A DNA stretch of 14,433 nucleotides, from assembly GCA_002481295.1 (NCBI GenBank), contig DLDU01000018.1, positions 1-14,433 of the forward strand. The letters are read 5' to 3'. The notes beneath the pieces were generated by a model, which saw only the letters and a list, made by a program, of their open reading frames with translations, was not told the DNA's origin and made no database searches. The stretch comes from Prevotella sp. UBA7764 (GTDB lineage: Bacteria > Bacteroidota > Bacteroidia > Bacteroidales > Bacteroidaceae). Positions 1 through 6,604 of this stretch are shown here, piece after piece; the first letter of the stretch is position 1; each line of letters starts with the position of its first letter. Made by a program: the position numbers and the translations under genes.

Positions 1-1089
1 CTCTACCGTGAACTTTAGCATGAGCCATCAGATGGGACTGGCGGTCATCAATCTCGGACAGAAGACGCACTATGACTACAGACACTTGTCGACGGACGCG
101 AACTTCAAGTGGGTACATGCGTCAAGCACGGTAACGGCCTCTTCGTCTTTCAGTGGCAACACACCTTATAAGAAAGCTGACCGCAACTATGTGGCAGTAG
201 TAAAGACCAAGGCCGCAACTATCTTCAACAGCGTGTCCAACGTTGCTGACAAATGGACTTCGAGCCTTTCCTACCAGCCTTCTGTTAGTGCCGTAGTTAC
301 ACATACGGCAGCCAGTGCCCGCGCAGACAACACGATGCTTACGTCATGGCAGTCGGTGACGTGTATTACAGCGATGGCGATATGTCGCATCAAAGTGAAA
401 GTCTGATTAGTGGCAAGACACCAATCGGCATCGTGGGATATATCGGCAACAACTACTGGACGGAAAAGAATACCAAGTCGAGCAGCGTGGGCGGACATGC
501 GTTGGTGATGTGCTTAAAAACCATTGGCTCAACAGGTACCACAAACCATGGAACAAGCTATCAATGGAAGACAAGCAATACTGATGATAACCGGTCAAAG
601 GTAAACACTTCAGCTCTCATTGTTGGCTCCTCTACCCAAGCTTACGGCTCAGGCTATAAAGAATCAGTGGCCTTGAACAACTCTGCCCATCCTGCAGCGC
701 AGGGTGCCCTCGCCTATAACACATTGAAGGCTCCGTCTACCTCTACCGGTTGGTTCCTGCCAACGGCCGGCCAGTATTATGCCATCATGCATGCCATTGG
801 CGGTTACCCGTCGAGTGGCTGGAACATTAATGATTTCGTATCTAACATGACAACGGTTTCGTCCAAAGTAAATACCGCTTTGAGAAAGGTGGGTGCGAAC
901 AACTATACCGAATTCTTCCAAGCGGTGTACACTTGGGAGTGGACCTCTACGGAGCTTTCCGCCACGCAAGCGATCATCGTCGATTCGGGAGTCGACGATG
1001 GGCAGGGAGCCGGTTCTGTTCGCTTCCTCGACGAAGGCATCGACGGCAAGATGCGCAGCAGGCCAGTCCGGCCGTTTCTCGCTTTTTAA
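1..1089 (+). pseudogene. Fimbrillin-family surface protein, 5'-truncated by the window edge and frameshifted
   Basis: The C-terminal part of a fimbrillin-like (Mfa1/BF2867-type) protein, a family of Bacteroidales fimbrial or surface adhesin subunits. One frame, open from the window edge to 406, carries 'SMSHQMGLAVINL' and 'FSGNTPYKK', typical of these proteins. A second frame, open from 289 to 1089, continues with 'AYVMAVGDVYYSDG', 'GKTPIGIVGYIGNNYW', 'GWFLPTAGQYYAIMHAIGG' and the ending 'RPVRPFLAF', which resembles the FISUMP/DUF1566-like C-termini of this group. Reading continuously requires a shift from frame 2 to frame 1 between 289 and 345. The best join is after Asp-Asn at 326-331, with Asp-Ala-Tyr resuming at 334, as expected if one base was lost there. 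The GTG at 8 and the ATG at 346 are internal codons, not starts. The true start lies outside the window. It is either a pseudogene or a sequencing error; the family call is fairly secure, the exact subfamily is not. Confidence 0.72.
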
Positions 1090-1123
1090 TCCCTTTAATA
1101 ACTCCGTAATCGCAGTAACACTC

Positions 1124-1141
1124 GCAAGTCGTGAGACTTGC
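1124..1141 (+). other. Hairpin, 7-bp stem with GTGA loop
   Basis: GCAAGTC (1124-1130) pairs perfectly with GACTTGC (1135-1141) around a GTGA tetraloop, 35 bases after the fimbrillin stop. No T-run follows, so it is not a classical terminator alone. It may protect the 3' end of the mRNA. Confidence 0.55.
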
Positions 1142-1147
1142 CACATG

Positions 1148-1171
1148 CATCTCGCAAAACTCTAAGAGATG
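1148..1171 (+). other. Hairpin, 6-bp stem with 12-nt loop
   Basis: CATCTC (1148-1153) pairs with GAGATG (1166-1171). It is weaker than its neighbours on either side and has no T-run directly after it. It forms the middle of three consecutive hairpins in the gap between two convergent genes. Confidence 0.35.
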
Positions 1172-1189
1172 TATATAATTCAACCTTGG

Positions 1190-1224
1190 GGGCTTGTGGA
1201 CTGTGAAGTTCGCAAGCCCTTTTT
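1190..1224 (+). terminator. Rho-independent terminator after the fimbrillin-like gene
   Basis: GGGCTTG (1190-1196) pairs with CAAGCCC (1213-1219). The stem continues inward through a T-G wobble (1197/1212) and GGACT/AGTTC (1198-1202 / 1207-1211), giving 13 paired positions closed by a GTGA tetraloop of GNRA type. TTTTT follows at 1220-1224. CAACC (1181-1185) and GGTTG (1226-1230) can extend the base. It ends plus-strand transcripts. The GH35 gene ends 21 bases away on the other strand, so the hairpin may also slow that transcript, but the minus strand has no good U-tract. Confidence 0.85.
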
Positions 1225-1245
1225 GGGTTGAAATGGGAATATCTT

Positions 1246-3633
1246 TTAGTACACAAACACCTTGCAGTCCTTGACGCTGCCCGGTGCTCCTTGCTCGGCG
1301 CGTGGCAGATATTCCATGGCTGTGACAGTCTGTACGGAGCCGAGGTCGATGACGAGCAGGTGGGGCAGGTCGGTGCCCGGAACAGTCTGCCAATAGGTGG
1401 ACTCTTGCAGGTCGAAAGCCTTGTCGCCCGTGTGGTTGCCGTTGGCGGCATCTTCCGAGTCAGCGTATTTCGTTGTCCAAGACTCACGGCTGATACGGTG
1501 GCCTTGGGCATCCTGGAGATAGAGTTCAGCGATGGCGGAGAGGTCTTTGCCACTATGATTACTGCTGATGAGGATAGCCAGGAAGCGGCCCTGCTGTGGC
1601 TTGTCGAAGCGGATGGTCTGCCAACCGTTGCCGGACTGTAGTGCGCCGCTGAAGGCCGGTGTGCGGCTATTCAGGTCAGGCTTGTCACCGATGTTGTTGT
1701 GCAGGTTGGTCTTCTCCAGTTGCAGCTTGTCGAGTTCTGGCTTGTCCTGTCCCCAGAGGACGGGTTTTGCGGTGCCTACCACGTCGAGCACCATGATGTC
1801 GTTCTTTCCTTTCCGCAGCCAGCAACCCGGGCAGTAGAGCGTCTGCTGAGGGCCAATGCGCCAGAAACGGCCCAAGGCATGTCCGTTGACATAAACCTGT
1901 CCTTTGCCGAAGTTCTCCATATTGATAAAGGTATCGCCCACCTTACTCAGGTTGAATGAGCCGAGGAAAACGCTTGGCTCCTTATCACTGTTGCGAACAT
2001 TGAGGTGGGAGCGCAGTTCTGCATACGGCTTGCGGGATTGTGTGGCCAGTGTGTCCACGTCGTCGGGAACGAGACCGATGGTCCAGTCCTTGAGGTTGTA
2101 GGTTACGTCGTGCTGTCCTTCGGTCGTTGCGATGGTCACGTCGCCCGTGATGCCCTTGTAGTCCTTGATGGCGCGTCCAAAGTTGATACGTCCCATCGCT
2201 TCGACGAGAATGTCCAGATTGTCACCCGCCTTCACCGGAGGCAACATGATGCTCTTCTCGTTTTTCACGCGGTCGATCTTTCCTGCAAACTCCCCGTTGA
2301 TGAACACCTGCGCGTAGTCGTGAGCGTCGCTGATGGTCAGTCGGCTGGGTTGGCTGATCTCGGGCAGGGTAGTGGAGTAGAAGGCAGAGCCCCATCCCAT
2401 GTCCATCTCTTCAAAGGTCTTTGTGTCGTGGCTCTTCACCGAGCGTGTGATGAACTGACAGAGCGGGATGCGGGCAGAGAGCTCCACCTTGGGAAAGCTG
2501 ACCAGCGGAGCCGCAGGCTGGGGAACAGCGGGCAAGGCTTTGCCACCATTGTATTTCTCCATGTTGCGTCGCAACTCAAAGAACTTAGGTGTTGTGCGGC
2601 CATATTCATTGATTGGCGCGTCGTAGTCGTAGGACGTCACGTCGGGTGCGAAGCCCGGGCTGTTGGCTCCTGCCCAGTGTCCGAAGCTCGTTCCTCCGTG
2701 TGTCATGTAGAGCGAGAAGGAGATGCCTTTGGAGAGCATCTCGTCGATACCGGCTACCATGTCCTTGGCCGGACGCGTCTCGTGGCGGGCTCCCCACTTG
2801 TCAAACCATCCGCTCCAGAACTCCGAGCACATCTTCGGCGCGTCGGGACGCAGTTCGCCGAGGCGTTTGAATTGCTGGTCGATGTTGGCACCGGTACCAA
2901 AGTTCATCGTCCACACCAAGTCATCGAGTCCGTTCTTGGTGAAGTTGCTCGACCAGTCGCACTGGAAGAGTACAGGGCCAACGCTATTGCCTTGCTTGTC
3001 CTTGGAGTACCAACTGGCCTTCAGCAGATCTCGGATGGCTCGGATGTAGGGTTTGTCTTCGCCGTAGCTGCCATACTCGTTTTCTACCTGCACCATGATA
3101 ATCGGCCCTCCGTGCTGTATGGTCAGTGGGGCGAGTTGTTCAGCCACCTTCTTCTCGAAGATCTTTACACGCTGCATGAAGAACGGGTCCTGCTCGCGTA
3201 GCCGTATGTCCTTCTTCTTCAACAGCCACCAGGGCAGTCCGCCCATCTCCCATTCCGCGCACACATAGGGTCCCGGGCGCACGATGACGTACATGCCGTG
3301 TTTCTGTGCCAAACGGCAGAAGGCGGCCACGTCGTTGTTGCCTGAAAAGTTGAAATGATCCTGCTGTGGCTCATGGATGTTCCAAAACACATAGAGGCAG
3401 AGTGTGTTCATGCCGAGGGCTTTGCACATCTTGATGCGTTGCTCCCAGTAGGGGCGGGGAATGCGTGGATAGTGCACCTCGGCAGCTTTGACGACAAACG
3501 GCTTGCTGTTGAGGAGAAAGGTGCCTTTTCCCACTGTGAAATCACCACTGCGGTTCGCAGCCTGGCTGGAGACGGGATTCAGCATCATAGCCAGTGCGAG
3601 CATGAAAAAAAGAATCTTTTGTTGTAACTTCAT
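1246..3633 (-). CDS. Glycoside hydrolase family 35 beta-galactosidase, exported
   Basis: Hydrolyses terminal beta-galactose from oligo- or polysaccharides, probably in the periplasm. The protein is 795 aa from the ATG at 3633. It opens with a signal peptide (Lys-rich start, hydrophobic core, likely cleavage near 'SSQA', residues 22-25). A longer reading to 3705 would place the promoter inside the gene, so I reject it. The GH35 barrel covers about residues 36-350, with 'RPGPYVCAEWEMGGLPWWL', the acid/base Glu186 in 'VENEYG' and the nucleophile Glu271 in 'SEFWSGWFDKWG'. Beta-sandwich domains follow (about 400-650), then a discoidin/F5-8-type C region (about 654-795, 'LLVIDLGSVQTV'), often carbohydrate-binding. 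It is complete. It lies 147 bp downstream of GH127 on the same strand but has its own promoter. The family is certain; the natural substrate (galactan, arabinogalactan side chains or host glycans) cannot be read from the sequence. Confidence 0.95.
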   Translation of the reverse strand: MKLQQKILFFMLALAMMLNPVSSQAANRSGDFTVGKGTFLLNSKPFVVKAAEVHYPRIPRPYWEQRIKMCKALGMNTLCLYVFWNIHEPQQDHFNFSGNNDVAAFCRLAQKHGMYVIVRPGPYVCAEWEMGGLPWWLLKKKDIRLREQDPFFMQRVKIFEKKVAEQLAPLTIQHGGPIIMVQVENEYGSYGEDKPYIRAIRDLLKASWYSKDKQGNSVGPVLFQCDWSSNFTKNGLDDLVWTMNFGTGANIDQQFKRLGELRPDAPKMCSEFWSGWFDKWGARHETRPAKDMVAGIDEMLSKGISFSLYMTHGGTSFGHWAGANSPGFAPDVTSYDYDAPINEYGRTTPKFFELRRNMEKYNGGKALPAVPQPAAPLVSFPKVELSARIPLCQFITRSVKSHDTKTFEEMDMGWGSAFYSTTLPEISQPSRLTISDAHDYAQVFINGEFAGKIDRVKNEKSIMLPPVKAGDNLDILVEAMGRINFGRAIKDYKGITGDVTIATTEGQHDVTYNLKDWTIGLVPDDVDTLATQSRKPYAELRSHLNVRNSDKEPSVFLGSFNLSKVGDTFINMENFGKGQVYVNGHALGRFWRIGPQQTLYCPGCWLRKGKNDIMVLDVVGTAKPVLWGQDKPELDKLQLEKTNLHNNIGDKPDLNSRTPAFSGALQSGNGWQTIRFDKPQQGRFLAILISSNHSGKDLSAIAELYLQDAQGHRISRESWTTKYADSEDAANGNHTGDKAFDLQESTYWQTVPGTDLPHLLVIDLGSVQTVTAMEYLPRAEQGAPGSVKDCKVFVY

Positions 3634-3663
3634 AGAAGAATTGTTATTAGGATTTATCTTCCA

Positions 3664-3671
3664 CAAAATTA
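3664..3671 (-). promoter_or_regulatory. Bacteroidetes -7 promoter element for the GH35 gene
   Basis: On the minus strand this reads TAATTTTG, an exact match to TAnnTTTG, 30 bp before the GH35 ATG. No TTG/TTTG lies 19-21 bp upstream. A weak -33 box fits a promoter that needs an activator, and the repeat cluster at 3701-3760 is placed for one. Confidence 0.65.
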
Positions 3672-3700
3672 CAAAAAAGATCCTTTTCTGCTGTTCACTT

Positions 3701-3760
3701 ATCATGCAATCAATCGTGCATCAGAGAGAAATGTTGAAAAATGCCTGCTGATTCACGATT
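3701..3760. promoter_or_regulatory. Repeat cluster between GH127 and GH35: possible operator or RNA hairpin
   Basis: AATCGTGCATCAG (3712-3724) and CTGATTCACGATT (3748-3760) form an inverted repeat with 12 of 13 positions paired and a 23-bp spacer. A related direct copy, ATCATGCAATCA, lies at 3701-3712, next to ATCGTGCATCA (3713-3723), a spacing of 12 bp or about one helical turn. So three similar half-sites sit roughly 30-90 bp upstream of the GH35 -7 element, suitable for an activator. The inverted pair could instead form an RNA hairpin 20 bases after the GH127 stop. There is no T-run after it, which argues against a terminator. Confidence 0.45.
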
Positions 3761-3780
3761 TGTTCCCTTCTGAATCTTAG

Positions 3781-6300
3781 CTATTTATTTGTTCTGACCA
3801 GTCTCAGGCCATACCAGCCAGGGTTTGGTGTGGTGCCGTCGGCAGACAGTCTGACGATGAACTTGGCGGTAGCCTTTCCTTGTTTGTTACGGAGGAGGCT
3901 GGCGGGCAGAGGATATTCGACATCGAAGAAGCCATTGGTCTCGCCTTCAGCTTTTTCCGGAATGACGATGTTGGCGATATTTACACCGTTGACGGTCAGC
4001 GTAGCCTGGCGACCTTTGTCGGCTGTGGCGAAGCGGCAGAGGATGGCAAGGCTGTCGGCATCGGCAGAAGTGTTGAAGAGCGTGTACTGCACGTGTCCGC
4101 CTCTCTGGGCATCGCGATAGGTCTCGTCACGGAACGATCCGGCATGCGAGTCGGTGGAATAGTTGTATTCGTGTCCCGCCTCGTTTTGCTGTTCACCCGG
4201 AGAGACAAAGTCGATGGTGCGCTTGGCGAGCGCTTCGGCCTTTCGCTCAGTCTCTGCCATGTCGCTATGGGCGTAGCCTTCGGGAGTCTGCTGATACCAA
4301 TAACACGAGTAGCGGGCGTGGTGGATCGTGGCAAACGGTTGCAACATGAGACGAGTCCAGTGGTAGCCTGCTACGCCCGGACGGCTTACGTCCAACGGGA
4401 AGCGGAGTGTGGACAGGTCACCCTTGCCTACACGAGAGAGCACTTCGCTGCGCTTGCCGATGAGCAGAGGTGCCGTGGTGAGCGGCAGACTCTTGCCCAC
4501 AGCACCGGGTGCATGGTCCATACGTCCTTCCCCGGCATATTCGTTTTTCAATTTTTCGTAGCTCAGTCCCGTAGCTTCTGCGTCGGCATTGTCGCAGGCT
4601 GTAGTCTTGGCGGCAAGCAAGACGGGACCATACTCAAAGGCTACATAGTTCGGGAGGTTGGGACAGGGCACCACACGCATCTGCATGGGCAGATCTACTT
4701 CCACCTTGTCGCCGGCTTTCCACTGTCGGTGTAGCTTGACGTAGGAAGCCTGCCCGACGGTTGTCTTGATCGTTTGCGGCTCACCATTGACGGTGATACG
4801 GAAGTCAGCAGTGGTCCACCAAGGATGTCGGATGGCCAGAGTGAATTTGCCGTCGCGGTTGATCGTCAGTGTGGTTTGCTGACTATAGGGATAGGAGGTG
4901 GTCTGTGTCAAGTCGAAGCGGCGGTCGGAGAGATGACTTGGCGTGAAAAGATTGACGTAGAGCACAGAGTCGGCATCGTGGGTGTAGACAAACTGCCCGT
5001 ATTTGCTATGATTTTCCATGCCCGTACCGACGCAGCACCACATGCCTTTGTTTACTTGGGAATAGATGCGGTATCCTTGTGGGCGCAGCGTGGTGAAATA
5101 GACATATCCGCCCGTCTTCGGGTCTTGTGTGGAAAGAATATGGTTGAGAGTGGTATATTCGTAGAAGTCGGCGTAGCGGGCGTCGTGGGTGCGGTCGGCG
5201 AGTATTTCCGAGAGTTTCAGCATGTTGTTGGAGTTGCAGCTCTCAGGTCCGTCGGCCCTGTCAATATAGCGGTTGCTGTTGGCTTTTGAGAGGAAGTGTT
5301 CTTCGACGCTGTTGCCGCCGATACATGTCGTGCGGTAATTTGCTACATCGTCCCAGAAGTTTTGGGCTGCCTTGGCATAGCGCTTGTCGGCGGGGCTCAT
5401 CTCTGCAATGCGCTCGAAGCCGATGTATTTCGGTACCTGTGTGTTGGCGTGCCGGTTGTCGAGAAACGTAGTGTTGAGAGTCTGCATACCGTCGACCATC
5501 TTTTGGTGTGAGAACGCCTTGGCAGCTTCGAGGTATTTTTTGTTGCCGAAGATCGTGTAGGCATCGGCGAGGACTTCATTCATACCTCCCTGCTCCGTGT
5601 TGAGGATGCTCTGCATCTGTTCGGTGCTGAGATGCCTGATCAGCGCCACGGCCCAGTCAGCCATCTTGCGGTACATCTCTTTGGCGGTCTTGTTGCCAGT
5701 GTAGAGATAGGCATCGCGCAGTCCGGCCATCACCTTATGCTCGCAGTAGAACGGTACCCACCCGCGTACGGGATCAAAGGCTTTGGCGTTGCCTTGATAG
5801 AGTTCTCGCCACACCTCGTTGATCGGTTGCCCGCCGAGAAAGCCTTTCATACCCGTCTTGTCGTGTTGGTAGACGCCCTGGCAGTCTTTCAGAACGCTGA
5901 GCATATAGTCGAGTCGCGACTTGAGCAAGGCGCGTGTCTGATGGTCCTGGCAGGCAGCATAGGCCATGGCGAGGGCAGAGAGATAGTGCCCGCCTACGTG
6001 TCCTGAGAGGTCAAAGCCGTTGCCGCCCCAATTCTTGAAGTTGGGATGGAGTTGCAACCAATTGGTATAGCGTCCGGTGGTGAGGCCGGCTTGTCGGACG
6101 AACGGCGTGAGCAGGCGGTCGGCATCGTAGTCGAGGAGTACTTGGATGTTGAGGTCCATGGCGCGCTTCATGGGACTGTCGAGCAGCGTGACCTCGCTAA
6201 GATTGAAATGATGAGGATAGAGCAGCTCCTGTGCCAAGCCTTTTGCGGGCGAGGCCATCAGCATGGAGGCAGTGAGAGCGAACAGCAAAGTGTGTTTCAT
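3781..6300 (-). CDS. Glycoside hydrolase family 127 (DUF1680) enzyme, probable beta-L-arabinofuranosidase, exported
   Basis: Retaining glycosidase that removes terminal beta-L-arabinofuranose, for example from hydroxyproline-linked arabino-oligosaccharides; some GH127 members instead release aceric acid from rhamnogalacturonan II. The protein is 839 aa with a signal peptide (cleavage near 'GLAQ', residue 24). The catalytic (alpha/alpha)6 region covers about 30-440. It keeps the cysteine-zinc centre known from HypBA1: Glu353 and Cys355 in 'PESC', and Cys422-Cys423 in 'WCCVGTG', one of them the nucleophile. Glu334 in 'EEHF' is the likely acid/base. The 'LLIGKRSEVLSRV' to 'ARYSCYWYQ' stretch resembles DUF4986, and the last 120 residues form a beta-sandwich like DUF6805; both are common additions in Bacteroidetes. 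It has its own strong promoter, divergent from GH3, and may read through into GH35. The family is secure, the substrate less so. Confidence 0.92.
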   Translation of the reverse strand: MKHTLLFALTASMLMASPAKGLAQELLYPHHFNLSEVTLLDSPMKRAMDLNIQVLLDYDADRLLTPFVRQAGLTTGRYTNWLQLHPNFKNWGGNGFDLSGHVGGHYLSALAMAYAACQDHQTRALLKSRLDYMLSVLKDCQGVYQHDKTGMKGFLGGQPINEVWRELYQGNAKAFDPVRGWVPFYCEHKVMAGLRDAYLYTGNKTAKEMYRKMADWAVALIRHLSTEQMQSILNTEQGGMNEVLADAYTIFGNKKYLEAAKAFSHQKMVDGMQTLNTTFLDNRHANTQVPKYIGFERIAEMSPADKRYAKAAQNFWDDVANYRTTCIGGNSVEEHFLSKANSNRYIDRADGPESCNSNNMLKLSEILADRTHDARYADFYEYTTLNHILSTQDPKTGGYVYFTTLRPQGYRIYSQVNKGMWCCVGTGMENHSKYGQFVYTHDADSVLYVNLFTPSHLSDRRFDLTQTTSYPYSQQTTLTINRDGKFTLAIRHPWWTTADFRITVNGEPQTIKTTVGQASYVKLHRQWKAGDKVEVDLPMQMRVVPCPNLPNYVAFEYGPVLLAAKTTACDNADAEATGLSYEKLKNEYAGEGRMDHAPGAVGKSLPLTTAPLLIGKRSEVLSRVGKGDLSTLRFPLDVSRPGVAGYHWTRLMLQPFATIHHARYSCYWYQQTPEGYAHSDMAETERKAEALAKRTIDFVSPGEQQNEAGHEYNYSTDSHAGSFRDETYRDAQRGGHVQYTLFNTSADADSLAILCRFATADKGRQATLTVNGVNIANIVIPEKAEGETNGFFDVEYPLPASLLRNKQGKATAKFIVRLSADGTTPNPGWYGLRLVRTNK

Positions 6301-6335
6301 GATTTGTCTTTAGTATTTTGTTATTTGGTCAAGTG

Positions 6336-6366
6336 CAAAGATAAGTGTTTGTTTTCATATTTGCAA
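6336..6366 (-). promoter_or_regulatory. Bacteroidetes promoter for the GH127 gene
   Basis: On the minus strand TTG (6366-6364) is followed after exactly 20 bp by TATCTTTG (6343-6336), matching both elements of the Bacteroidetes primary sigma factor consensus (TTTG/TTG, 19-21 bp, TAnnTTTG). The ATG lies 35 bp downstream of the -7 element, giving a short leader. Confidence 0.8.
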
Positions 6367-6530
6367 GTTTCTGTCGTATTTTATGTTCCCACAACAATGA
6401 TGGTGTTAGTTTCTCGCGCTTTGGTTACAGATCAAAGGCTACGACCTCGTGAAGTATGAAGAGATAAAAGTTTGAGTTTTTTTTATCAAAGAAATATCAG
6501 CCTATGTGAACAAGTTTAGAAAGAAAAGCC

Positions 6531-6538
6531 TATCTTTG
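6531..6538 (+). promoter_or_regulatory. Bacteroidetes -7 promoter element for the GH3 gene
   Basis: TATCTTTG is an exact TAnnTTTG match 66 bp before the GH3 ATG. With the following CA it is the same ten bases as the divergent GH127 promoter. The -33 region is weak: only TGTG at 6505-6508, at a 22-bp spacing. The leader is about 60 nt. Confidence 0.7.
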
Positions 6539-6604
6539 CAACAACGTTCAGCCTAAAGGAGATCTCTCCCTGTGACTTAGACCTTAATATACAATACTGT
6601 GGTT

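Larger units (their letters stand above)
6301..6604. other. Divergent intergenic region between GH127 and GH3
   Basis: This gap of 304 bases holds two divergent promoters, at 6336-6366 on the minus strand and 6531-6538 on the plus strand. Between them is AT-rich sequence with one weak inverted repeat, GATAAAA (6463-6469) and TTTTATC (6481-6487). I see no gene, tRNA or strong hairpin here. A shared regulator could bind in the 165 bp between the promoters, but I could not identify a site. Confidence 0.5.

Noticed and set aside
289..345. Programmed -1 frameshifting in the fimbrillin-like gene
   Set aside because: There is no X XXY YYZ slippery heptamer or clear downstream pseudoknot, and programmed shifting is not known in this family.
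2005..3201. Open frame of 398 codons on the plus strand inside the GH35 gene
   Set aside because: It is antisense to conserved GH35 catalytic sequence, has no promoter or family resemblance, and is best seen as a shadow.
3634..3705. Longer GH35 start at 3705
   Set aside because: It would add 24 residues before an ordinary signal peptide and place the TAATTTTG promoter inside the coding region.
3712..3760. Rho-independent terminator after GH127
   Set aside because: The stem has a 23-base loop and no T-run on the minus strand; an operator or stabilising hairpin is more likely.
6463..6487. Inverted repeat GATAAAA/TTTTATC upstream of GH3
   Set aside because: It is made almost only of A and T in an AT-rich gap and has low significance.
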